Shown here: in pieces, positions 32,497 through 39,709 of the stretch | Position numbering within the stretch: position 1 is the stretch's first letter | How the letters are laid out: every line of letters starts with the position of its first letter | Source: JAVVSR01 sp036654095 | GTDB taxonomy: Bacteria; Bacillota; Clostridia; Christensenellales; CAG-917 | Direction: 5' to 3' | Length of the DNA: 48,787 bases | Assembly (NCBI GenBank): GCA_036654095.1 | Contig: JAVVSR010000013.1 | Location: 1 to 48,787, forward strand | The notes under the pieces: generated by a model | Told to the model about the DNA's origin: nothing | Databases searched by the model: none | The model's input: only the letters and a program-made list of their open reading frames with translations | Made by a program: the position numbers and the translations under genes

Positions 32497-32537
32497 AAAA
32501 AAACCTCCTGTTTAAGTTAGTATCGTTAAACAGAAGG
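32497..32537 (-). promoter_or_regulatory. Terminator-like hairpin that contains the spoVT ribosome-binding site
   Basis: RNA on the minus strand reads ccttctgtttaa (32537-32526), a 10-nt loop, then ttaaacaggagg (32515-32504), a 12-bp stem with one G-U. Seven T (32503-32497) and the spoVT ATG follow. The 3' arm is the Shine-Dalgarno and the U-tract is the SD-to-ATG spacer. It may both terminate rex transcripts and hide the spoVT SD. Confidence 0.8.
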
Positions 32538-32554
32538 CTTTTATGCGATTTTTT

Positions 32555-33184
32555 TTATTGTTTGATTTTATAGCTTAAAACGAATAAACTGTCACTCATA
32601 TTAATGTTTTCAACAATAATGTTGCTGTCAACCTGACTTAGGTCAACTGGCGCGAAATTCCAAAGCCTATTTATGCCTAATTTGCACAACAGTTTGGCCA
32701 CGTCAATAGCGGCGTTAGACTGGACACAAATAGCAGCGATATCAACATTATGTGTGTTTATATACGTTGCAAGCTTGTCCATTTCTAAAATTTCAATCCC
32801 TTCGGGGACTTTTTGTATAACACTGGGGTCAAGGTCAAACATAGCTTTAACATAAAAACCATCGTCAGTAAAGTTAGTATATCGCGCAAGCGCTTTACCA
32901 ATGTTACCACAGCCAATTATTATAATATCGTGACGCGCATCAAGCCCCAAAATTGATGCAATTTCGCCACGCAATTTCGCCACGCTATAACCATAGCCTT
33001 GTTGCCCAAATTCGCCATAATTGGAAAAATCTTGTCGCACCTGCGATGCGGTAACATTTAACATTTCCGCAAGACTTGATGACGAAATCCTAGTTACGCC
33101 TTCTTTTTCAAGTTGTTTTAGAAACCTGTAATAGCGCGGTAACCGTTTAATAACCGCTTCAGAAATCACTTTATTTTTTATCAT
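32555..33184 (-). CDS. rex: Redox-sensing transcriptional repressor Rex
   Basis: A 209-residue Rex protein. The N-terminal winged helix (LPRYYRFLKQLEKEGVTRISS..., TASQVRQDFSNYGEFGQQGYGY) is followed by a Rossmann domain with GCGNIG near residue 92 that binds NADH/NAD+. Rex leaves its operators when NADH is high, derepressing NADH-reoxidising and fermentation genes. The ATG at 33184 is chosen, 5 nt after AAGGTG; an in-frame GTG at 33190 overlaps that site. Two Rex-like operators occur in this window, at 27081-27098 (pgk) and 33272-33289 (the rex/orf85 divergent region). Confidence 0.97.
   Translation of the reverse strand: MIKNKVISEAVIKRLPRYYRFLKQLEKEGVTRISSSSLAEMLNVTASQVRQDFSNYGEFGQQGYGYSVAKLRGEIASILGLDARHDIIIIGCGNIGKALARYTNFTDDGFYVKAMFDLDPSVIQKVPEGIEILEMDKLATYINTHNVDIAAICVQSNAAIDVAKLLCKLGINRLWNFAPVDLSQVDSNIIVENINMSDSLFVLSYKIKQ
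32567..32595 (-). promoter_or_regulatory. Possible spoVT promoter at the end of rex
   Basis: The minus strand has GTGACA (32590-32595), a 17-bp spacer and TATAAA (32567-32572), inside the last rex codons. A transcript from here would begin near 32560 and include the whole SD-sequestering hairpin. Confidence 0.5.
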
Positions 33185-33216
33185 TTCCACACCTTATTAT
33201 GTTATTATTCCATATA

Positions 33217-33245
33217 ATTGTATATGTAGAACGACGATATGTCAA
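33217..33245 (-). promoter_or_regulatory. Promoter of rex
   Basis: The minus strand has TTGACA (33240-33245), a 17-bp spacer and TACAAT (33217-33222), a strong sigma-A promoter about 33 bp before the rex ATG. Confidence 0.8.
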
Positions 33246-33271
33246 GAAAAGCAAGGGAATAAAATTTAATA

Positions 33272-33289
33272 TTGATAAAAAATAAACAA
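33272..33289. promoter_or_regulatory. Rex-like operator between rex and orf85
   Basis: TTGATAA-AAAA-TAAACAA matches 12 of 14 positions of the Rex consensus and shares the TTGATAA half-site with the pgk operator. It lies 5 bp upstream of the orf85 -35 and 26 bp upstream of the rex -35, so it could govern either or both. Confidence 0.5.
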
Positions 33290-33294
33290 TTTCA

Positions 33295-33323
33295 TTGACA
33301 TTTTGTTTTATTTAAGATAGATT
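33295..33323 (+). promoter_or_regulatory. Promoter of orf85
   Basis: TTGACA (33295-33300), a 17-bp spacer and TAGATT (33318-33323), followed by CGAGGTAA before the ATG at 33341. Confidence 0.65.
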
Positions 33324-33340
33324 TGATGTCACGAGGTAAT

Positions 33341-33598
33341 ATGAAAACTTGGATTAAGTCATATGTTGACGATAAAATTGTAAAAAGCATAATAATTAAC
33401 AGGAAAACTCATTTAAACCGCGCTTTATTTGACGACATAATTCGCGAAGCTTGTTATGAATTTGATTTTTCAACCCCTGTAATTTTGCCGTCGCATTTTA
33501 ACCATTTTTTAGAATTTAATGTTGTAAAATTTTTACCAAGGGACTTTATCGAACCCGTAAATTTTGATTGGTTAGTTGTTGAAATTTGTAATTCATAA
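33341..33598 (+). CDS. Small protein of unknown function (85 residues)
   Basis: I do not recognise this 85-residue protein. It is soluble, with no signal peptide or membrane segment, has a basic N-terminal half (MKTWIKSYVDDKIVKSIIIN), and a hydrophobic/aromatic C-terminal half ending in NFDWLVVEICNS. It appears real because it has a promoter, a GAGG Shine-Dalgarno 6 nt from the ATG, and a terminator directly after. A longer frame from 33323 would start inside the -10. It is divergent from rex and has a Rex-like site at its promoter, so it may be a redox-regulated small protein. Confidence 0.75.
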   Translation: MKTWIKSYVDDKIVKSIIINRKTHLNRALFDDIIREACYEFDFSTPVILPSHFNHFLEFNVVKFLPRDFIEPVNFDWLVVEICNS

Positions 33599-33631
33599 GT
33601 GTAATTTTAAAATAAATGGCAACTTAAATAG

Positions 33632-33663
33632 AACGAGGACGGAGTAATTTCCGCCCTCGTTTT
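33632..33663 (+). terminator. Terminator of orf85
   Basis: aacgagg-acgga and tccg-ccctcgtt pair in a near-perfect stem with a short loop, followed by TTTT. Confidence 0.8.
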
Positions 33664-33676
33664 CCACTTTTAATTT

Positions 33677-33712
33677 AACAGTTTTATTAAAGTCAAGTTT
33701 AATAAAACTGTT
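33677..33712. terminator. 15-bp perfect dyad between convergent genes
   Basis: aacagttttattaaa and tttaataaaactgtt flank a 6-nt loop, between orf85 and the convergent acetyltransferase gene. T-runs are short on both sides; likely a weak or backup terminator. Confidence 0.6.
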
Positions 33713-33718
33713 TTACAG

Positions 33719-34315
33719 CTAGTTTTTATTTTTTGTGGCCTCGCGCCTCATTGAATAATGCTTTACCTGTGGCGCGAACGGAAAGGCGCATTCGTCAACA
33801 AGTTCAAAACCCAAATGTTTATAAAGCTCCGTATTAGCCTTATTTTGTGTTTCCAAAAACACATCATAGTCGCCACATAGTTCGTCAAAAATTTGGCGAG
33901 CCATTCCCTTTCCGCGGTGCGCCTTATCAATACTAAGCAAACAAAAATAAGCGTCGCCTTTATGCATATTTTCATCAGCAATTTTATGCGAAATATCAAT
34001 ATATTTCAAAGCGCGTAGAAGGGGCGGAATACCAACCGTAAACAACATTTTCAAGTATAAAAACGGGTCATTTTTGACAACATTTATAACATTTTTTTCT
34101 TGATAAGGTTTTAAAAATAACGTTGCCGCGCTAAAATCGTCATTTACTAAAATTTTATCAAGCGATTGACACACTTCAAACCTGAAAAAATAATATGCTT
34201 TTCGTTCTCTTGATTTAGGGTTAGGAAAAAAATATATATACAACGGGTCGTTAGAAAAAGCCTCTGCAAATAGTTTGCATACTTTTTTGATTTCTTTTTT
34301 TGTTATATTTCTCAT
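33719..34315 (-). CDS. GNAT-family N-acetyltransferase
   Basis: A 198-residue GCN5-related acetyltransferase. The acetyl-CoA pyrophosphate loop is HRGKGMARQIF, preceded by the beta strand YFCLLSIDKAH and followed by a typical final strand-helix ETQNKANTELYKHLGFELVDE. The N-terminal part (EIKKVCKLFAEAFSNDPLYIYFFPN) is typical of this GNAT subgroup. The substrate, small molecule or protein N-terminus, is unknown. It lies 35-100 bp after the flavin reductase gene on the same strand and may be co-transcribed. Confidence 0.9.
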   Translation of the reverse strand: MRNITKKEIKKVCKLFAEAFSNDPLYIYFFPNPKSRERKAYYFFRFEVCQSLDKILVNDDFSAATLFLKPYQEKNVINVVKNDPFLYLKMLFTVGIPPLLRALKYIDISHKIADENMHKGDAYFCLLSIDKAHRGKGMARQIFDELCGDYDVFLETQNKANTELYKHLGFELVDECAFPFAPQVKHYSMRREATKNKN

Positions 34316-34349
34316 TTTAGCTTTGGTAGCAAAAAATATACTTTTTCGC

Positions 34350-34829
34350 TTAATATTCCTCCACTATTTCGGCAATATAAAAATTATGATAATCGGGATT
34401 TTCCCCGTACTGCTTTGCAATTTCATCAGATATTTCTTGCCCGCTTAAAGTCAGTTTTTGCATAACTCGACATTCAAAATATGCGTCGCAACCTTCCACA
34501 ATATAGGTATTTAACTTTTTCGCTTTTGCAATTTTTAGCCCACATTCCTTATATTTGACCATATCTCGGCCACTTTTTGTGCCACAAAACTTTAATTCAT
34601 CAGCGAGTTTTCCATAAGGTATATTCATTGTAAACTCTTGATTTTTTTCAATTAATCCCTTTGTAAAACGGCTGTCACGAATTGGAACTACCGCCACGCG
34701 CTTACCCCACATAACGCCAATAAAACCCCAACTTGCAGTCATCACGTTGGGCGTGTCGCCACAAACAATAAAGCAACCTTTTGTTGTAAAATTTGTAAGC
34801 TGTTCACTTGCATTTTTAAATTCTGCCAA
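34350..34829 (-). CDS. Flavin reductase-like FMN-binding protein
   Basis: A flavin reductase/flavoredoxin-type split-barrel protein of about 159 residues, with FMN-site motifs TASWGFIGVMWGKRVAVVPIRDSR and CGTKSGRDMVK. Family enzymes reduce FMN or pass electrons. The start is uncertain. I prefer the TTG at 34829 (MAEFKNASEQ), because homologues begin near this point and AAGGAG lies upstream, although the spacing is long (~13 nt). The open frame continues to 34916 with no Shine-Dalgarno and would overlap the divergent preQ1 riboswitch. Physiological partner unknown. Confidence 0.85.
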   Translation of the reverse strand: MAEFKNASEQLTNFTTKGCFIVCGDTPNVMTASWGFIGVMWGKRVAVVPIRDSRFTKGLIEKNQEFTMNIPYGKLADELKFCGTKSGRDMVKYKECGLKIAKAKKLNTYIVEGCDAYFECRVMQKLTLSGQEISDEIAKQYGENPDYHNFYIAEIVEEY

Positions 34830-34856
34830 TTTCTTTTCAAATCTCCTTAAATATAT

Positions 34857-34885
34857 TTGTATTATTTTTTTATATGTGCTATATT
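34857..34885 (+). promoter_or_regulatory. Promoter of queT
   Basis: TTGTAT (34857-34862), a 17-bp spacer and TATATT (34880-34885). The predicted start near 34892 coincides with the first base of the riboswitch. Confidence 0.7.
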
Positions 34886-34891
34886 CAGTAT

Positions 34892-34930
34892 CGATGGTTT
34901 TCGGAACACACATCAATAAAAAAACCGAGG
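34892..34930 (+). promoter_or_regulatory. preQ1-I riboswitch
   Basis: A compact H-type pseudoknot. P1 is gatg (34893-34896) with catc (34911-34914), and the loop contains ggttttcggaacaca. An A-rich linker aataaaaaaa follows, and P2 is tcgg (34901-34904) with ccga (34925-34928). The P2 3' strand overlaps the GAGG Shine-Dalgarno (34927-34930), so preQ1 binding would block translation. It directly precedes queT. Confidence 0.85.
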
Positions 34931-34936
34931 TTTTTT

Positions 34937-35458
34937 ATGAAAAAACTTTCCGTCGCGTTTATCACGCGAAGCGCGGTTATCGCCGCAATGTATATCACCT
35001 TATGCTTTGTACTTCAGCCACTTACCTTTGGACCTATGCAGTTGCGTATGTCAGAAGCTTTGACAATGCTTCCATTTATAATGACGGAAGGGATTGTAGG
35101 TATTGTTGTAGGCTGCCTAATTGTAAATTTCTTTTCACCATTTATGATGTATGACGTCATTTTTGGAACGCTTGCAACTTTAACGGCTGGAATTTTAACT
35201 TACAAAATCAAAAACAAATGGCTTGCAGGCTTACCTCCGATACTTGTCAACGCGCTTGTACTTCCGCTTATGTGGCATTTCCTTGGCACTCCGGAATTGT
35301 ATATCATAAATTTGCTATCGATTACATTGTCGCAAAGCATAGTTGTATATGCGGTTGGTATTCCAATGGTTACCGCGCTACAAAAAAATATACCAAGCCT
35401 TGTATCAAATCCTAATATCACCAAAAGACAAACTAATTATACTGACAGCTTAAAGTAA
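34937..35458 (+). CDS. queT: QueT, ECF S-component for queuosine precursor
   Basis: A 173-residue membrane protein with five to six helices, of the QueT/DUF988 family. N-terminus SVAFITRSAVIAAMYITLCFVLQPLTFGPMQLRMSEALTMLPF is characteristic. It captures a queuosine precursor (preQ1/preQ0) for a shared ECF energising module, not found here. The ATG at 34937 is set by the riboswitch and the GAGG site 6 nt upstream; the open frame to 34874 would be translated through the riboswitch and starts before the transcription start. The preQ1 switch fits the assignment, and no queuosine biosynthesis genes are adjacent, which suggests a salvage lifestyle. Confidence 0.95.
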   Translation: MKKLSVAFITRSAVIAAMYITLCFVLQPLTFGPMQLRMSEALTMLPFIMTEGIVGIVVGCLIVNFFSPFMMYDVIFGTLATLTAGILTYKIKNKWLAGLPPILVNALVLPLMWHFLGTPELYIINLLSITLSQSIVVYAVGIPMVTALQKNIPSLVSNPNITKRQTNYTDSLK

Positions 35459-35632
35459 ATGTAACATTCATTTGTGCCGCAATCATTGCACAATACAATA
35501 TGTTGTAAAAATAATTTAAGCAAAATTATTTTTGCACCAATAACAAATGTCTATGATATCATTAATACAAATTAAGTATATAATATTTTTGCTAAAAAAG
35601 CAATTACGAAATAGTATTTTAAAGGGGTATTT

Positions 35633-37081
35633 ATGTCATTTTGCAAATTTTCAAGCGACTATTTGATGGAAAGTTTCACATTGGTTGATAATCTGTTTAT
35701 TAACGAGTATCTACCTTATGCGGACGAAAAGTTTTGCAAGGTTTATTTATATGGTTTATACCTTTGCAATGCGCCCTCATCAAAAGACAATTCGCTTGAA
35801 GGCTTTTCAAAAACTTTAGATATTGAAGAAGACCAATTAGTAAATATCTTTAACTATTGGCAGGATGAAGGATTGCTTGAAGTTTGCTCAACAAATCCAT
35901 TGGAAGTTAGGTATTTATCATTAAAAGGCGCAAAACAACCGCCTAAAAAATATAATACTGGTAAATATAGCGATTTTAACACAATGGCGCAGCAGCTATT
36001 TTCCACGCGTCAGCTTGTTCCGAATGAGTATCTTGAATACTATGACGCTATGGAAACATTAAAAATCCAGCCCGACGCTATGATTATGATTATACAGTAC
36101 TGCATAAATAATAAAGGCGCAACTGTACGTTATCCCTACATCACGGCAGTCGCACGAAGTTGGGCTCGCGAAGGAATTCATTCGGTAAATGACGTTGAAG
36201 CAAAACTCAATGAGTTTGAAGCTCTTGACGGTGATATGCGAGCGGTTATGTCTGCTCTTGGACGAAAAGGTCAAACTGACCTTGAAGAAAAGCAAATGTT
36301 ACTTAAGTGGACTAAAAACTGGGGATTTGACCTGCCAAGTGTTTTATTTGCCGCCAAAACCTGCAAAAATAAGGGCGGGTTTAAAAAGTTAGATACAGTG
36401 CTTGATGAATATTACCGTATGAATATTTACACTGAAAACGAAATGAAAGAATATGTTAAAGAACGCGACAACATGCGTGAATTAGCAATTAAAATCAATA
36501 AAACTATTGGCGTATTTTACGAAAGTCTTGACCATATTATCGAAACTTACGTCAATCCGTGGCTTGCTAAAGGTTTTGATGACGAAGCGTTATTGACTAT
36601 TTCAAAATATTGCTTTGTTTCAAATATTCGCACGCTGTCAGGTATGAATACGTTGGTTATAAAATTCTACAAACTAGGCCTTGTAACGACAACAAGCATC
36701 AACGAGTATATTGAACGTCAAGTGCAAAATGATGAAATTATTAAAAAAATCCTACTCGCAAGTGGCACTACTCGTTCCGTTTCCGCTAATGACCGCGACC
36801 TTTATCATATTTGGTGCGTTGATTGGGAACTGTCAGATGAACTAATCTTGTATGCCGCTCAGCTTTCCTCAAACAGCAGATTTCCTATGCAGTTTCTAAA
36901 CAAACAGCTGTCAAAGTGGAAGGAAGGTAAAATTCGTACCGTCGATGAAGCAAAAAATGCTAAACTGTCAGTTAATAATCCCACCCCCTCCTCTTCCGCC
37001 AACTTTACCGAGCGCGAATACACTAAGGAACAACTTAACGCCATTTTCGCAAACATTCACAGCACGGAAATTGATATTTAA
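35633..37081 (+). CDS. DnaD/DnaB-domain replication initiation protein
   Basis: A 482-residue protein with an N-terminal winged-helix DnaD_N domain (residues ~5-110: LVDNLFINEYLPYADEKFCKVYLYGLY) and two DnaB_2/DnaD-type C-terminal domains. The first is at ~125-190 (LEYYDAMETL...MIMIIQYC...YPYITAVARSWAREGIHSV); the second is at ~390-455 with SRFPMQFLNKQLSKWKEGKI. DnaD-family proteins remodel the origin and help load the replicative helicase. The ATG follows aaaggggt. Next on the strand is the helicase-loader ATPase, the same pairing as dnaB-dnaI in Bacillus. Confidence 0.93.
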   Translation: MSFCKFSSDYLMESFTLVDNLFINEYLPYADEKFCKVYLYGLYLCNAPSSKDNSLEGFSKTLDIEEDQLVNIFNYWQDEGLLEVCSTNPLEVRYLSLKGAKQPPKKYNTGKYSDFNTMAQQLFSTRQLVPNEYLEYYDAMETLKIQPDAMIMIIQYCINNKGATVRYPYITAVARSWAREGIHSVNDVEAKLNEFEALDGDMRAVMSALGRKGQTDLEEKQMLLKWTKNWGFDLPSVLFAAKTCKNKGGFKKLDTVLDEYYRMNIYTENEMKEYVKERDNMRELAIKINKTIGVFYESLDHIIETYVNPWLAKGFDDEALLTISKYCFVSNIRTLSGMNTLVIKFYKLGLVTTTSINEYIERQVQNDEIIKKILLASGTTRSVSANDRDLYHIWCVDWELSDELILYAAQLSSNSRFPMQFLNKQLSKWKEGKIRTVDEAKNAKLSVNNPTPSSSANFTEREYTKEQLNAIFANIHSTEIDI

Positions 37082-37142
37082 TTAAAATAATTTCTGCTTA
37101 TTATTTCAACAAAATTTGTAGTATAAATATAATTTTTACAAA

Positions 37143-37166
37143 TAATTGATGATTGCTCATCAATTA
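37143..37166 (+). promoter_or_regulatory. Leader hairpin before the helicase-loader gene
   Basis: taattgatga and tcatcaatta form a perfect 10-bp stem with a ttgc loop, ending immediately before the Shine-Dalgarno (aaagga). It has no U-tract, so it is not a terminator. It may stabilise the processed mRNA or influence initiation. Confidence 0.5.
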
Positions 37167-37184
37167 AAGGATATTGATTAAATT

Positions 37185-38108
37185 ATGAAAAATGGTAAAA
37201 TTATTCAAATTGCCCTAAACACAATAGCTTCTCGTCGTAAACAAGCCGAGATTATTGGCGATGAAAAACGCGCCGAAGCGCTTGCTGATGCCGAGTACAA
37301 CGAATTGTGTACTATGCGTACTACGATTATGTTTTCGCTTACCGAAAAAGGCCTAAACACTTCGCCCGAATATGAATTAATTGATAAAAAATGCAATGCA
37401 AGGCTAAAAAAGTTAGGTCTTTCAGTTAAAGATTTTGAGCCTAAATATTTGTGCAAGTTTTGCAATGATACTGGTTATAGCAACAATCGCTATTGCAAAT
37501 GCGTGCGCACCGAATATTATAAAGAACTTTGCGAAACTATTGGAATAAGTCCTGCGCCAACTTTTACATTTAAGGATTGCAACCTTGACCTTATTAAAAA
37601 CGAGCAACAGCGCGAACTATTAAAAGCTATGTTTGTCGCGTTTAAAAAATATGCAGATAATTTTCCTAATGTAAAAACTCGCAACGCGCTAATTATGGGC
37701 GGAACGGGCGTCGGTAAAACCTTTTTAATGAGCGCTATTTACAACGAAATTAAAGCGCGCGGATTTGAAACGCTGTTTGTGACCGCCATTGAATTAAACA
37801 AGCTTATGTTAAGTTATCACGCCGCGCCAATCGCTACGCGAAACATCTACCTCGCCGATATTTTGGCTTGTGATTTTTTAATTATTGACGACCTCGGAAC
37901 TGAACAAAAGTTGCAAAATGTTACCGACGAATATCTGCTACAAATATTAAATACTCGCGACAATGCAGGAAAAGCTTATTTTATTTCGTCAAATATGAAC
38001 TTTGACCAACTTAAACTAAGCTATAAGGAACGGCTTATTTCGCGAATGGCAAATATCAATACAACATTAATTCGTGAAATTGTTGGCAATGATTTGCGTT
38101 TATCCTAA
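37185..38108 (+). CDS. DnaC/DnaI-like helicase loader ATPase
   Basis: A 307-residue AAA+ protein. A four-Cys zinc site is at C90, C93, C104 and C106 (LCKFCNDTGYSNNRYCKC), as in DnaI-type loaders. Walker A is GGTGVGKT (172-179), Walker B is FLIIDDLGTE, sensor 1 is FISSNMN, and the arginine-finger region is KERLISRMAN. It loads the replicative hexameric helicase onto DNA together with the DnaD-like protein 103 bp upstream. The helicase itself is not in the window. Confidence 0.94.
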   Translation: MKNGKIIQIALNTIASRRKQAEIIGDEKRAEALADAEYNELCTMRTTIMFSLTEKGLNTSPEYELIDKKCNARLKKLGLSVKDFEPKYLCKFCNDTGYSNNRYCKCVRTEYYKELCETIGISPAPTFTFKDCNLDLIKNEQQRELLKAMFVAFKKYADNFPNVKTRNALIMGGTGVGKTFLMSAIYNEIKARGFETLFVTAIELNKLMLSYHAAPIATRNIYLADILACDFLIIDDLGTEQKLQNVTDEYLLQILNTRDNAGKAYFISSNMNFDQLKLSYKERLISRMANINTTLIREIVGNDLRLS

Positions 38109-38140
38109 GCTAAAAATTAATATCACTTAACATTATATAA

Positions 38141-38175
38141 AAAATCCTATTGTTTATTTTGCAATAGGATTTTTT
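38141..38175 (+). terminator. Terminator of dnaD-helicase loader operon
   Basis: aaaatcctattg and caataggatttt form a 12-bp stem, followed by TT. The remaining gap up to 38332 is AT-rich with nothing recognised. Confidence 0.88.
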
Positions 38176-38332
38176 ATATTATTTTGCTAAAGTTAATTTA
38201 TTTTAAATTTAAAAGACTTGTAAAATATATTTTAAAACTGTTTTATTTTGACTAATTATTTAAAACTTTCAGGCGTATCTTGCAACTATTATTTTAAATT
38301 TATATTGCTTTATATGTAAACTAAAATATCAC

Positions 38333-39523
38333 TCAATTTATGGATTTCTTAATTGACTGCGCCACCTTTGCCGCCGATGCCCACGCCCAAAGCAAGTTAT
38401 ACCCACCCGATAAGCCATCAATATCTAACACTTCGCCCGTAAAATAAAGCCCCTTAACTTTCTTCGCCTCAAGAGTATTTGGATTAACATCTTCAAGTTC
38501 TACCCCGCCTGTACATACTTGCGCCAAAGATAAATCACCTAGCCCTAAAACTTTAATATCAAATTCGGTAATAGCCTTAGCTAGTCTGTCAATTAGATTA
38601 TTCGACATTTTGTCATCAATAAAAAGTCCTGCCATTTCAACAATATTTTTTGCAAGTATTTTATGAAAAAGCCCCACAAAAAACCTTTCAAGGCTGACAC
38701 AACCCAAACACTTTAGTCGCTCTAAAAGCAAATTTCTTGTTTCATCAAATGACATTGACAATAGATTAAGTGATATAAACGCGTCGCTTCTATTTTGCAA
38801 ACGCGAATATACTCCCGACAAATTAAAAATAGAAATACCCGACAATCCGAAATCTTTAAATAGCACTTCTCCAACTTCAGTAGCTTTTATTTTACCAAGA
38901 ACTACTAAATTGGCCGTACACTTTACGCGTACACCGCTTAACCCTTTTATAAAAAAATTATCTGTTCGCAGTGGCGCAAGCGAGGGAAAAAACGGTTTTA
39001 CTTTGACAAAACCACTAATTAAATTAAGACTATCAAAGCCACTTCCCGCAACACTTCCTGTTGCAAAAATAATATTTTTTGCGCTGAAATCGCCGTGGTC
39101 AGTCGAGATTTTAAACAAACCATTTTGAGTTATTTTTTTAACACATAAATCGCAAAAAACATCAACCTCGCTTTCGCTAATACTTTGACGCAAAACATCA
39201 AGTACCGAGCTAGCCATTTCCGAGCGAGGATAAGCTCGACCCTCTGCATCAGATATAACTTCAAGCCCTAGTTCTTTAAAAAATAAAACAATATCCTTTA
39301 CCGAAAAATATTCAAGTGTTGGCATTACAAAGGTTTTATCATTATATTTTGTAACATCAACATTGAAATTTAATAGATTACATTTTCCATTGCCCGTAGA
39401 CAACAGCTTTTTACCCAGTCGAGAATTGGCCTCTATGATTGCCACGCCACAATCTTTTAATTGCATTGCGGCCGCCATTCCCGATGCGCCTCCGCCAATA
39501 ATTATTACATTATAATTTCGCAT
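38333..39523 (-). CDS. BaiN/HI0933-family FAD-binding flavoprotein
   Basis: A 396-residue flavoprotein of the HI0933/BaiN group, also annotated as NAD(P)/FAD-dependent oxidoreductase. The FAD-binding motif is IIIGGGASGMAAAMQL at residues 7-22, family motifs are RLGKKLLSTGNGKCNLLN and GRAYPRSEMASSVLD, and the C-terminal GLYFTGEVLDIDGLSGGYNLLWAWASA is diagnostic. The physiological reaction is unknown for most members; one was proposed to act on bile-acid intermediates. It is slightly short in the middle. It is a single gene with weak signals (AGGTA before ATG). Confidence 0.93.
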   Translation of the reverse strand: MRNYNVIIIGGGASGMAAAMQLKDCGVAIIEANSRLGKKLLSTGNGKCNLLNFNVDVTKYNDKTFVMPTLEYFSVKDIVLFFKELGLEVISDAEGRAYPRSEMASSVLDVLRQSISESEVDVFCDLCVKKITQNGLFKISTDHGDFSAKNIIFATGSVAGSGFDSLNLISGFVKVKPFFPSLAPLRTDNFFIKGLSGVRVKCTANLVVLGKIKATEVGEVLFKDFGLSGISIFNLSGVYSRLQNRSDAFISLNLLSMSFDETRNLLLERLKCLGCVSLERFFVGLFHKILAKNIVEMAGLFIDDKMSNNLIDRLAKAITEFDIKVLGLGDLSLAQVCTGGVELEDVNPNTLEAKKVKGLYFTGEVLDIDGLSGGYNLLWAWASAAKVAQSIKKSIN

Positions 39524-39649
39524 AAATACCTCAGCTAAAGTATAACAAATATTTATAGTATTTTCAACCTATTTTTACACTATTTTCATACAATTTCTAT
39601 ACAAATTCGCAAGTTAGTATATATGAAAACATATCTATGTCTAATTCTT

Positions 39650-39677
39650 TTGACTTTTAATACTTATAGTGTATAAT
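39650..39677 (+). promoter_or_regulatory. Promoter of CPA2 antiporter gene
   Basis: TTGACT (39650-39655), a 16-bp spacer and TATAAT (39672-39677), 32 bp before the ATG at 39710. Confidence 0.75.
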
Positions 39678-39709
39678 TTAAACATTATGCGATTAAGGTT
39701 GTGTTTACT

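Noticed and set aside
34874..34936. Upstream extension of queT
   Set aside because: It begins before the predicted transcript start and runs through the preQ1 riboswitch; the ATG at 34937 has its own SD.
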